This document shows positions 20,429-30,652 of a stretch of 64,000 nt of DNA, piece by piece; the stretch's first letter is position 1, and the number at the start of each line of letters is the position of its first letter. The stretch is from NCBI GenBank assembly GCA_027886185.1, contig WOAB01000606.1:4526001-4590000 (forward strand), given 5' to 3'. Below the pieces are notes generated by a model. The model saw only the letters and a program-made list of their open reading frames with translations, was not told the origin of the DNA and ran no database searches. This DNA comes from Rheum nobile. Lineage: Eukaryota > Streptophyta > Magnoliopsida > Caryophyllales > Polygonaceae. The position numbers and the translations under genes are program-made.

Positions 20429-21392
20429 TGATGTGTTCCTGCCTCCGATGACAAGCCAATTGTCAAAGGTGACAACTTTCAGATCTAGTCTTGGTTGGAA
20501 AGTCACTCGTCTCGACGGTGGAAGCGTTGGTGGTGATGATAGCTATCTGTTGGAAGGATGGAAGGCGATGGCGGAAGCGAATTGATTGAGGGATGGACGA
20601 CTTGAAGAGACAAGTCTTTGGTGTCGTAGCGTCAACTGCGGATGAAGAGAGATGCGAAGGATATGTTTGCTTGAGATCAAGCGGTGCCGTAGCGTCGGCG
20701 GCGGAGTGAATGGAGATGAGAGGGATATGTGACGTTCGATCAAGGGAAGGAGGATAAACACTCTACTTAAGCCTTGAACTTTAATTTGAACGTAAGAAAA
20801 TAATAACAAGGTTCGAAACTATAAATACTAGAGGCGAGACATCGGTTTGGGCCAAGTCGAGCCTAGTGGGCTAGCCCATGCAAGCATGCAAAGGCACACA
20901 CCCGAAAATAGACAAACTATAAAAGGGAAACTAGCTAAAACAAGAAATAGCGCTAAATAGGGAAAGTGTCTCAAAACAGATAAGGCAAACGTGTTCTAAA
21001 GCGAGCTCTTCGAGCGAGCCCTTCAGCGAACTCTTCAAACGCGCTCCTCAACGAGCTCTTCTGTTGGAGCGATGCCTTCAGCGAGCTCCTCTGTTATATT
21101 GATGCTCTTAGCGAGCTGTTCTCTTGTAGCAGTGAGCTCGTTGCTTCGTCCGACGTCTTCTTCAGTGCGCTCCTTTGTGAGCGAGACGTCTTCAGCACGT
21201 TCCTCGATGGTGGAGAGGACGACAAGTCTTGGCTCGGTTTCCGGGCTGCCTTGGCCAGCGACGAAGCCTGCAACAAGGGATGCGACAGCTTCGGCGATGG
21301 CTTTGGCCCTGGACCTTGTCATTGGGCCATTTGAGCGCAGGCTCATGGCTTGTTCTTCCTCATGGGCCGTCATGGGGGGCAGGGTCACATCA
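20429..21392 (-). repeat. 5' LTR of CRM-like element A
   Basis: 964 bp, same termini as 5967-6930, followed by PBS and bordered by the GGGTG duplication at 21393-21397. It includes the LTR copy of the pol tail, here ended early at 21035 by a C-to-T change on the coding strand. TATA-like box at 20820-20827 (minus). Confidence 0.9.
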
Positions 21393-21397
21393 GGGTG

Positions 21398-22744
21398 ACT
21401 GTTTGTTTCTGCTGTCGGAGTGGCGAGTTGAGAGTACGTATTCGACCTCTCTTTGCCTGTCTTATGTGTTTTAACCCTTTGCTTAACTCTTCTTTTTTGT
21501 AGTCCCTGAGGCTGAAGATTTGGAAGTAGACATTCAGTCAGAAGGCCTGACAAAGATCATCCTTAGTATCCCCGTGTCGGAGCGGAAGTTTGTGAACATC
21601 AACTTGTTGTCGACTTCCCCCACTACTCAGGACGTTATGTCGACTGTTTCGTCATCTCGGGTCAAGCGTAAGTTTTTATTTGACTCATGTATTTTTTAAT
21701 CGTCTGCTTGCGATTTATGTATTGTCTGTCGTGTCAACGTCTCCGGCTGGTCAATCGAGTGCCCATTTGAAGGGAGTGTCTGGGAAAGGTCTGATAGAGC
21801 AAAGGTTGGCGACGGCCAGGGCCTCATCGAGTAAATCGACACTGATGGAGTCATCGCTCCCAGCCAAAGTTGGCTCGAAAAGGAAGGCAGATGCTTCTTC
21901 TGGCGATGTGAAGGTGGTGGACACTCCAAAGAAAAAGGCGATGGCTGCTCGTGGAGTCGAGAAGATCGACGCGGTCGGTTGATCGATTGTCGATCTCTTT
22001 CATGCTCAGGACCCGACTCTGAAGTCTGAAGTTGATGGCGTCTCTCCCTTGGACTGTGTTGGCGAAGCGGGGTGCTCTGCGTGGAAGGTAAGTTGTCTTG
22101 GCGGATCTCAAGTTTGTTCGTTTTCTTTCTCATAGTCGGGTGGAACCTTGATTGTTTCGATCTTGTCCTTTTTTCAGACTTTCCAGTTTCTCTTGGGGGC
22201 GTATTCTGGTGTCAAAGAGATGGTTTCTAAGGCCGAGGACAGGGCTACTAGGTCAGAGTCCGATCTGGCGTCTTTGAAGACCAAGGTGGAAGGAGCTGAG
22301 AGCCGTTTTAGGGACGCCGAGCGCCGCTTCGTTAGGGAGCTGAAGAATTGCCAAGATGACTTGGATACTTGTCGGAGGGAGCTTAGTGAGTGGCAGTCAA
22401 GTGTTTAAGAGAAGGTGAAGCGGGCTAGGATTGAGGCTGGTCGGGTCGCAGGCGACGTAGACGCTTTCTATGCGTTGAAGTCGCGTGTCGAGATGATCGA
22501 GGAGCTTGAAGAGGGCAAGCAGGAGACTTGGGATTTGAAGGCGGAGAAAGAGACCACGGATACCTTATTTCCGAAGGAGAATACTGGTTCAGAGCTTTTC
22601 CAGTTGGCCGGCGACGGAGAGGAATCTTTAGACGAAAGTGCCGGTGAGGACGAGGTCCATTCTAGCGATACCGTGCCGCTCGAGCCTCAGCCTTCCACCG
22701 ATCCGGCCCCTGCTGAAGGTAATGCCGTGAATCCCGACCTTTGA
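21398..22744 (+). pseudogene. Antisense extra ORF of Tat element, downstream exons
   Basis: Continuation of 5409-5966 beyond element A. A splice acceptor (TTCTTTTTTGTAG) ends at 21502. The next exon reads EAEDLEVDIQSEGLTKIIL to a GTAAGT donor at 21668. A further exon carries a basic two-part NLS-like stretch (SKRKADASS ... PKKKAM) with one stop (21980-21982). It ends at a GTAAGT donor at 22088. After the intron (22088-22177) the last exon is a heptad-rich coiled coil (KAEDRATRSESDLASLKTKV) with a stop at 22406-22408, then an acidic C-terminus ending at 22744. The product looks like a nuclear coiled-coil protein of unknown role. Confidence 0.6.
22088..22177 (+). other. Probable intron in the antisense ORF
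   Basis: 90 bp from GTAAGT to a polypyrimidine run ending TTTTTTCAG. Removing it joins two open stretches in the same phase (codon ...AAG then ACT). The size and borders are typical for plants. Confidence 0.65.
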
Positions 22745-23468
22745 CTATTTTTCATAACTGACTTGTGACCCCACCTGTGTATGGGTAGGATGTTTTCTGT
22801 TTTGGCGGCCCGTCTACCATCGCGGGTCACATAATGTGTCTGTGGATGATTTGAAGTCCTATGTGTGTGTAGGCAGACAATATGTTTTGGTGATCCGTCC
22901 ATCATTGCGGGTCGCATGTATGTAAAAAATGCTTAGACTTTTATTGACATAATCCATTTTACAAAGGGTCGAACTTTTTTATGTGTTCGTATGTTTCGTC
23001 GGACTCTTCTAGAGAAGTTTGTCGTTTGACGCCTTTGATTTGTATGTCGGGTTCGCCCGTGTGCTCCGTCGAGTAGGGCTTGCCGTATGTATGTAAAGAA
23101 GGAGGCCTGCAAATGTATGTGTTTATGTTTAGTCGTGACTTAGTGTTATGCCGAGGAGGAAAGCAATATGTCTCTATTGCGTAAATGTAATAAGGTGTCT
23201 TAACCTTATGTATTTTGTAAGGCAGGCGGTGTGCCGACGTGCCTGTGGTTTTCATCTCCCCGTGTTCCGATCGACCGTGTAAATGTAGTATTAGCGCTTT
23301 TATTTGTGACTAGATCCAGTGTGTATGTCGATGTCGTCCTGTACTTAGGTTTGCAAGAAAAAATGTCCTTACTAGATGTGAATGCTCAGTTTCAAGGAAT
23401 AGAATTGTGTTTGTAACAACAAATAGTATATGGTAGGTGAAAGAACGTTAGTGCCTTACCTTGCTGGT
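22745..23468. other. Spacer between antisense ORF and integrase of T
   Basis: No coding potential recognised. It holds an imperfect duplication (CATCGCGGGTCACAT near 22817-22832, CATTGCGGGTCGCAT near 22902-22917). It should contain the 3' ends of both convergent transcription units. Confidence 0.4.
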
Positions 23469-25669
23469 CTAGAAGTGGTATAACTTTAGGTGCATTGCAT
23501 TCCAACTTCTCGGGATTGGTCGTCCATCTTTTTCTTCCAATTGGTATGCTCCTTGTCTGACTACTTCTTTGATTAGGTAGGGTCCTTCCCACTGAGGTGT
23601 GAGCTTTCCGTCGATCGGATTCTTGGTGTTTTGGAATGTCTTTCTAAGGACCCAATCGCCAACTTTGAAGACTTTGGCTCGAACATTTTTGTTGTAACTT
23701 CTTGCGACCTGTTGCTGGAACCTGACCATTCTAATTCTGGCTTTTTCTCTAGTCTCATCCGCTGTGTCCAAGTTGTGTGCTAGCTCGATGTCGTTTTGTT
23801 TATTTGTCTGAAGACTGTAACGGGCTGTCGGAACCAATGGCTCGGCGGGAATGACCGCTTCACTTCCGTAGACGAGTGAGAATGGTGACTGTCTAGTCGC
23901 ATTCTTTGGAGTGGTCTTGTCGGACCAGAGGATGAACGAGAGCTCGTCTGCCCATTTTCCTTTAGCCCATGTGAGGCGTTTCTTGAGGTTGTTGATGATG
24001 ATTTTGTTGCTAGACTCGGCTTGTCCGTTAGATTGCGGATATCGAGGAGTGGATGTGACCAGTTTGATGTTCCATTGGTCGCAAAAGGCTCGAGTCTTAT
24101 GACTGATGAACTGGGAGCCATTGTCGCACACGATTTCTGATGGGATGCCAAATCTGCACAAGATATTGCGTTTTATAAATGAAATGACGTGTTGATCCTT
24201 TACCTCTCGGTAGGCTTCAGCTTCGATCCATTTAGAAAAGTAGTCTGTCATGGCAAGGAAGAAGACTCGTTGACCCGACGCAAGTGGGAGTTTCCCGACG
24301 ATGTCCATCCCCCATCTCATGAAGGGCCATGTCGCCAGAGTCAGATGGAGGAGTTCTGAGGGTTGATGAGGAACGGGTGCGTATCGTTGGCAAGCATCGC
24401 ACTTCTTGGTGTACTCCATCGCGTCTCTATTCATTGTGGGCCAGTAGTATCTGTTTCGCAAAGCTTTTCCCGAGAGGCTTCGTCCGCCGGTGTGGTTCCC
24501 ACACTCTCCTTCATGTAATGACTGTAAGATACGTCTGACTTCTGGAGTCTTGAGGCATCGTAGGAGTATCCCTGTGACAAATCTTTTGAACAAGACGTCA
24601 TTTATAATATCGAAGGAGAGAGCTTGTACCTTTAGCCTTTTTGCTTCTGTTTTGTCGTTGGGTAGGATGCCGTCGTTCAGCCATTTGATGTAATGTAACG
24701 TCCAGTCGTCACTATTGTTGATGATGTCGTCCTCTGGTCGGTCACCTATCTCCATCGTGACAAGTTCCTCCAATGGTGTGATCGACTCCTTGGATGTTTT
24801 TGGAACAGCTGGTGTCATGATGTGCGCCAGTGGGATATTTGGAAATTCATTTGGATCCAAGACAGACCCTAAATTGGATAGTGCGTCAGCCTGAGAGTTG
24901 AGATCTCTGGGCACCTGCCTGATGTCGAATGTTTGGAATTGGTCGATTAGCTTCTTGGCCACGTCCAGGTAAGCTATCATCCTGTCGTCCTTGGCGTTAT
25001 ACGACCCTTGTATTTGATTTACGACTAAGAGGGAGTCATAAATGACTTCGATCTCTCGGACTCCTAGGTCGCGCGCCAGGATGAGCCCAAATATGAGTGC
25101 TTCGTATTCAGCTTCGTTGTTGGTTGCGTCCCATTCGCATCATACGGCCTGGGCTATCTTGTCCCCTTGTGGTGATTTTAACACGACCCCTAGCCCTGAC
25201 CCTCTAGCATTCGACGCGCCATCGGTATGGAGCTCCCATTTTCCTGTTTCATCTGTCGCAAATAATTGTATTGCTTCTTTGGCGGCTTCTTGCTCTAGGG
25301 TCGGGCTGAAGTCAGCCACAAAGTCAGCCAGGGCTTGCGACTTGATCGCTGTTCTGGGCTCGTACTCAATGTCATAGCCGCTGAGGTGTATGGCCCACTT
25401 GGCCATCCGTCCTGTGAACCCAGGCTTTCTCATGATTGCTCTTATGGGATGGTTAGTGCTGACAATTATAGCATGGGATTCGAAATACGGTTTGAGTTTA
25501 TTTGATGCCATTACCAATGATAGTACAAGTTTTTATAACGACGAGTACCTTGTCTCCGCTGGTAGTAATGTTCGACTGACGTAGCATATCGGCGATTGCT
25601 TGCCGTCTTCTTCTCTGACTAGAACTGCGCTTACAGCCGACTCTGATACTGCCAGGTACAATAATAATG
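23469..25669 (-). pseudogene. RNase H, archaeal-like RNase H and integrase of Tat element T
   Basis: A single minus-strand frame with two stops (one near 25140, one near 25552). The start is the RT-linked RNase H end (SPICYVSRTLLPAETRYSSL), then SNKLKPYFESHAIIVSTNHP. A second RNase H of the archaeal-like type follows (WELHTDGASNARGSGLGVVL), a hallmark of Tat. Integrase comes next with an HHCC zinc finger (HEGECGNH ... CDACQ). Its catalytic residues lie in WGMDIVGKLPL, FGIPSEIVCDNGSQF and PQSNGQAESSNK. The tail carries GDWVLRKTFQ and WEGPYLIKEVV. The N-terminal RT is cut off at 25670 by element C. The last 503 codons are uninterrupted. Confidence 0.88.
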
Positions 25670-27988
25670 TGTAATACCCCTCATTTTTAGTAAGGGTATT
25701 TGGGTAATTTCCCCAACCCTCATTCTGTAATCGTGTCGCTTTCGGAGAAGTTCGGATTTTCTGTAACGTGTATGATATCTGTAATAATTCCCTGAGTGGT
25801 ATAAAATACATTCGATGTATTTTCGCGGCTTAGAATATTTATTTGGGTACAAATATACAATTTCTGGGACTCAAACCCATGCTAAATCCTTCCCTGAGCA
25901 AGCGGACGCGGAAAAGGGCATTTCCGCGACCGCGGATAAATGGCACTCAGAGACGCTGGGCAATGGAATTTTCTGCGACTGCCGAAGATTTCCACGACCG
26001 CAGAATAATGCATGTGTGCGACGCCTCGTCTTCCTCCACGCCTCGTCGAACGCGTCGCCGTCGATCCTCTGAGCTGCCGTTGATCTGGTCTGAGGGCTGC
26101 TCCTCCTTTGGCTATAAATGGGGGCCGAGTTGGATGGTTTTGGGCATCCGAAAATCAGATCTCCCCTCTCTCTCTCGTGTTCTTCATCGCCGGAAATTTT
26201 TGGTGTCGCCGGAGCTCTCGCCGGAAGTTATGGTGGCTGTGGGGTGGTGCATTGCAAGCGCGGTAAGGATAGGAGTCAAATCCCTCTCTCCTCGAGCCCC
26301 GTCGTGTCGTTGCCGGTGAGAATTTAGCCGATTTGGGGTCACCGAGTTCACGGCCGCGACCGCGGACATGAACTGCCGCGACCGCGGACAATGTCGAGTC
26401 GGCCGCAACCGCGGACATGAACTGCCGCGACCGCGGACGATGTCCAGACGTAATCCAAGCCGCGACCGTGGTTTGCCTTAGCAAACACGATCGTGGCCTT
26501 GGACAAACCGGTCTCGGACGAGACCCTCGTTCTTTCGGTTCTGTTCGATTTTCCTTAGATTCGTATTATTAATTGTCGAATCTAACCTAGGGTTTTTTTG
26601 TGGGTCGTTGTAGTAGGAATCTGTAATCCGATTTCCGTTCCCGTTCCGGACCCAGAAACCCGTCGTCGCTCAATCGTTCGTCTAGACTAAGGCAAGTGGT
26701 GGTTCGCTCTTGCTTATCATTCCATGTTTCCATTAATTATCAATTGTTTTTAATTGTTAATTAAATTGGGATGAAGGTTGTTTTCGTTTGGGAACAGTTT
26801 TGATAAACGTATGTGATATAAAAAGTGATATTATAATAGGTTGTATATACTGCTAGAAACAACGCTATTATATATGTTATTGCCATAATGGTATTGATGT
26901 GGACTATTGTGTGGTTTTAACTGTTTAGTTAGAACGAGTATTCGTAGGAACGCTATGTACCTTGCGAGGTCTAGTCGTTTCTTTATAACTGGTATTAGGA
27001 GGATTTTTCCCTAGTACTTTCTCTGGTCATGACTGTACCCTTACTCAGGGTAGGTGCACACAGCTGGTGCCGACACTCGGTATTTATCCCCTCCGATATC
27101 TCTCGTGTTGAGATGATATATCTTAAAGGCTTATAACGTAATTGTGCGTTTTGGAATTAAATAAGATAAGTGCGATTATGCACATAATTAATATACCCTC
27201 GGGCGAGGAGTAAAACGTGGAAACCGCCCGAACTTCGATTAAAGTAAGTCCTCCTTCCAAATCTGAATTCGCATTGCGCGGTGAGGTTGGTCGTGGACCC
27301 AAATGGTCAAGTCTTTTTAAAAAACGCTTGTGCGAAATTATAACGTTCCCGAACACTTGTCATACTTTCCGATAAGACTCAATCCTTTGGAGTCTTCTCT
27401 TCACACGTTTCCCATAAGACTCAATCTTCCAGAGTCTTCTCATGATCTTTCTGTTTTGTATATTCCTGTAGAAGTATCAAGGTTTACTATCGTCATCGGC
27501 TTTCATTCGAGAAGCGATGGGTCTAACCTAATACGACTACTTAGAACCTTTATGTTTTACCCTTGCATAGTCTTTCATTAGACTAACCAACCGGTTATTT
27601 TCCCTTGCATGGTTGGCTGGTGTCATCCGTCTCATACGGCACATCAGGTAAACTCCCGTTCCGTGAAGGCTAGAATCCGACGATGAAGGCAGATGAAGTT
27701 TTTAAGAGTTTTATCAAGGTTGAAGATCCTAGGCGTGCGATCGCGTGATCAAGACCCTTATGTTATTTATTTAAGTCTTCCGTTGTATTAAACATATTCT
27801 GTATTTCTGTTGTATTTGGAATTTACGGATGTAATCCCGAGACTTTGGTTTCAATAAAGATTATGATATTTCATATTATCAATGTATTTTATGTTTTGTA
27901 TAAAGTAGTTAAGCCTTGGGTGGCTTCGGATGTGAAATCTGAGGTCACTGGCGGTAATACTTTCAAGGTGATATTTGGGGGTGTTACA
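25670..27988 (+). repeat. 5' LTR of Tekay element C
   Basis: 2319 bp, TGTAATACCC to GGGTGTTACA. TATA box at 25800-25808. Two GC-rich clusters (about 25906-26010 and 26345-26475) are built from CCGCGACCGCGGAC, a motif specific to this copy. The conserved GCATGGTTGGCTGGTGT box is at 27606-27622 and TCTGAGGTCACTGGCGGTAA is near the end. Confidence 0.9.
25800..25808 (+). promoter_or_regulatory. TATA box of element C
   Basis: TATAAAATA, preceded by CCTGAGTGG, 130 nt into the LTR. Conserved in position in all Tekay LTRs of this window. Confidence 0.7.
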
Positions 27989-27992
27989 GATT

Positions 27993-28004
27993 TGGTATCA
28001 GAGC
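27993..28004 (+). promoter_or_regulatory. Primer-binding site (tRNA-Met) of element C
   Basis: TGGTATCAGAGC, four bases after the LTR end; a perfect match to the common plant tRNA-Met primer site. Confidence 0.92.
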
Positions 28005-28268
28005 CGGTTTTTTTTTTTTTTTAAAAAACAGGTTGGGTTTCAAATCGTCTTACTGAAAGCAAAGATTTTATCAACCGTTTATCCATTTTTGAACTGAGAA
28101 AGTTGTTTAAATTCAAAAATTTTGAATTTCTGAATAAAACCATACTTGACTAGAAAATGTATTGTTTTGAAATCTCTGCCATTCTAGTCGTGCCTTCTCT
28201 CCAGTCTGATATAGTAAGTTCGCTTCTATATTTAGAAAGACTAACTCTTTCTCGTCGCCCCGCAGGAT

Positions 28269-29339
28269 ATGGGCGCAAACATCTCTCAAATGAGGAACCC
28301 GAAGGAAGCCGAGGTGGCCCCGCCATCTCCAGTTAGGCTCGAGTTCCCGGTTCCCCCGTCGTGCTTTGAGGTCGGGGAACCCAGTAGTCCACCCGAGGAG
28401 GTGAAGACCGTACTCGAGGAGTCGGTGGTGTTAGTGTCCGACAAGGTTCCCAAGGCAGAGCCTGAAGCGGATCCTTGGGAGGACACTGAGGAAGAAGAGC
28501 CGGCGGAATACACAGGAGGGTACTTCGACGAGGACTTCGAGGTCGAAGAGGTTCCTGAGGAGGATCCCGAGGAGGACTCGGAAGAGGACCCTAAAGAAGA
28601 CCCGGAGGAGGATCCAGAGGAGGACCCCGAGGAGGACCTCGAGGGGCAGGGCTACGAGTCTGATAGCTTATCGTACTTGCTGGTGGACTGCGAGGATCCG
28701 GGGATGGAATTCATCTTCCCGAGTCCGGCATCGCCACCTGAGCGGGAGTATTCGCCATTGTCTCCTGTCACTTGGGAGGCACTTGGTGTTGAAGGTATCG
28801 TCAGGTGGAGGAGTGGGCCGGTGATAAGTCCTGACTCGCGACAGGTGTTTCGCCAGAGTCAGATGGCTTCATCTGAGGCGCGTCGCCAGGTGGATGAGGC
28901 GGTTGAGCATGCTCGAGGAAGGGCAAGGCCGTGGGAGTCGATGGGTACACCAGTTGTGGTCCCGACTCAACAGGCTAGGCCAAGGCCCCGAGTACTGGAG
29001 GAGCGACTGGAGGAGTGGTCGAATGCCTTATACGACATGGAGGAGAGGACATACGAGACTGAGCTCGGTCTCTCCCGAATGCTTGGGGATGTCCACGAGC
29101 TCCAAGAGTATATCCGCCAAGCAAGGTTGCTACTCGACCCTTTGTATGAGGTGAACAGGGCAGACTTCCAACCAGGATTTCTGGAGGAGTTTTGCTACCC
29201 AATGGGATCCAATAGGATTGTACCGAGTGTTTCCGCACCTAGGGCAAGGAGTCCGACGCCAGACCCCGATGATAGATCCCGTTCGAAGAAGTTGTGCATG
29301 AGAGCTCCTGATTATAGGAAGCTTTTCAGGGCACCATGA
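28269..29339 (+). CDS. Extra acidic ORF upstream of gag in Tekay element C
   Basis: An intact 356-codon frame starting 265 nt after the PBS. The N-terminus is MGANISQMRNPKEAEVAPP. Residues about 70-125 are extremely acidic, with a tandem EDPEEDPEED-type repeat. Residues about 195-300 are Arg/Glu-rich with predicted helices (ERLEEWSNALYDMEERTYE). The C-terminus is basic (DDRSRSKKLCMRAP). I recognise no domain. Tekay elements normally start with gag; an ORF before gag is known from Ogre (Tat lineage). It is open throughout while gag-pol of the same element has at least four stops. It could act as a chaperone-like or chromatin-binding accessory protein, but that is speculation. Confidence 0.6.
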   Translation: MGANISQMRNPKEAEVAPPSPVRLEFPVPPSCFEVGEPSSPPEEVKTVLEESVVLVSDKVPKAEPEADPWEDTEEEEPAEYTGGYFDEDFEVEEVPEEDPEEDSEEDPKEDPEEDPEEDPEEDLEGQGYESDSLSYLLVDCEDPGMEFIFPSPASPPEREYSPLSPVTWEALGVEGIVRWRSGPVISPDSRQVFRQSQMASSEARRQVDEAVEHARGRARPWESMGTPVVVPTQQARPRPRVLEERLEEWSNALYDMEERTYETELGLSRMLGDVHELQEYIRQARLLLDPLYEVNRADFQPGFLEEFCYPMGSNRIVPSVSAPRARSPTPDPDDRSRSKKLCMRAPDYRKLFRAP

Positions 29340-29593
29340 TGGGGGCCGGTGTTGAGCGCTTAGCATTTTTTTTTCTAGTTTTTTGTCGTTTCGTTTTGGT
29401 AGAATTGTAGTCTCCAGGCAATTTTGTCTTGTCGCTTGGGAGAGCTTTTCTATGTAGCACCTTTTCAAACTCAGTTTCAAAGTTCATCAATAAAAGTTTA
29501 CCAAGTCTGGTCTATTCTAAGTCGATTTCATATGTCGTGCATGTTGAAATAATATTAATGTTGCGAAATACTTGGAATTTGATCGGTAAACAG

Positions 29594-30652
29594 ATGGTGA
29601 ACACAAGGAACACCATTCGTGCTGGTGTTGGGCCAAGCAACAACCCCAGACTGAATTTAGGGAATGTCGCGAACCTAGTGGATGAGAACGAGTCAGTTGC
29701 TCACAACAATCCTGTGGGCAGTGACCAAGTTCCAGTCCATGCCCCAGTGGTATTCGATGCTGCGGCAATTGAGGCCATTCGGGGGATTGTGATGCAAGCA
29801 GTCACCGATATTATGCGATTGATCGCGCCTCAGGCACAAGGTGTGCCAATTCCTCCTGTGGTTCCTAGATTCGAGGAGCCAGATATCCATGTACCCCATG
29901 AGGAGGCGGCCAGGAACAGAGGCAATTATGGTCGAGCACTAAAGGCCATTAGCTCTATGAGGCCTGACAGCTATGATGAGAAGGGAGAGCCAGTCAGAGT
30001 GGCGTATTGGTTCTCGCACATGGAACAACTGTTCAGAAACGTCGAGTGCACATAAGCTGAGAAGGTGCACATCGCTTCCCTTCAACTGAAGGAGGTGGCT
30101 AGTGAATGGTGGGAAAGCACCGGTCTAGCTAATCATCCTGGTTTGAACTGGGGAATGTTCAAGACGAAAATGACTGATCGTTTCTTTTCCCGGGCTATGA
30201 GGGAAGAGAAGCATAAGGAGTTCCTCTATCCGAAGACGGATGGATTGAAGGTGACTGAGCTGGCGGCCAAGTTCAATCATCTGTTGCAGTACGCTAGGCC
30301 GGAAGTGTCCAGTGAAGAGCAGAAAATCTGGCATTTCCACGGGTGGATGAATCCAGACATTAAGCCACTGATGGTGCGCCATGGATGCTCTACTCTGGAA
30401 CAGTACGTGGAAGCTGCCTACAAGTTGGAGGTGGCTCTGGAGGAGTCGACAAAAAAGCGCAATCGCCAGAGACCGGCACAGAGCTTAGCCTCAGGCAAGT
30501 GGGTTCAAGCGACCCGCGCCACCGTCAAACTTTGCCAAGTCGGGCCGGGCAAGAACGGAGATGACTCATGGAGGGTCTACGCAACGTTCGGGTCAGGGCA
30601 AGAATCTGATCCAGTGCTACAAATGTGGTACACCCGGGCACAAGAGCAATGA
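29594..30652 (+). pseudogene. Gag of Tekay element C
   Basis: Starts MVNTRNTIRAGVGPSNNP, the usual MVNTRN-type gag start; the 55 codons upstream in the same frame look like leader. The capsid region includes VRVAYWFSHMEQLFRNVE, a TAA stop at 30053-30055, then SEWWESTGL and FSRAMREEKHKEFLYPKTDG. At about 30520-30600 the reading shifts to the frame that carries the zinc knuckles (30561 on), so a frameshift separates gag from its own C-terminus. Confidence 0.8.

Larger units (their letters stand above)
5967..21392 (-). mobile_element. CRM-like chromoviral retrotransposon A, complete but nested
   Basis: Both ends are TGATGTG...CACATCA and are flanked by GGGTG. The minus-strand order is 5' LTR, tRNA-Met-type PBS, gag, PR, RT, RNase H, integrase, purine tract, 3' LTR. 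Removing the three later insertions leaves about 8.25 kb, normal for the lineage. The LTRs are both 964 bp and differ by roughly 2-3 percent by eye. CRM assignment rests on the gag and integrase style (GLNPLTPLDLSPRPL, then a GDLVWVHMRKGRFP-type C-terminus), the protease motif DGGS, and a pol frame that runs into the 3' LTR, all described for centromeric CRM elements. All coding parts contain stops. Confidence 0.85.
4641..25669 (-). mobile_element. Tat-lineage element T, interrupted and truncated
   Basis: Host element for the first part of the nest. On the minus strand it holds RNase H and integrase (25669 to 23469). Beyond integrase lies an oppositely transcribed multi-exon ORF (5409-5966 and 21398-22744). 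Antisense extra ORFs between integrase and the 3' LTR are known from Tat elements such as Grande and Retand. T was split by CRM-like element A (TSD GGGTG at 5962-5966 and 21393-21397) and cut at 25670 by Tekay element C. Its RT, protease, gag and 5' LTR are not in the window. The 3' LTR is not defined; 4641 is an approximate left limit. Confidence 0.6.

Noticed and set aside
25843..26484. Frames of 85-158 codons on both strands in LTR C
   Set aside because: They result from stop-poor GC-rich motif repeats inside an LTR; Ser/Arg-rich with no domain.
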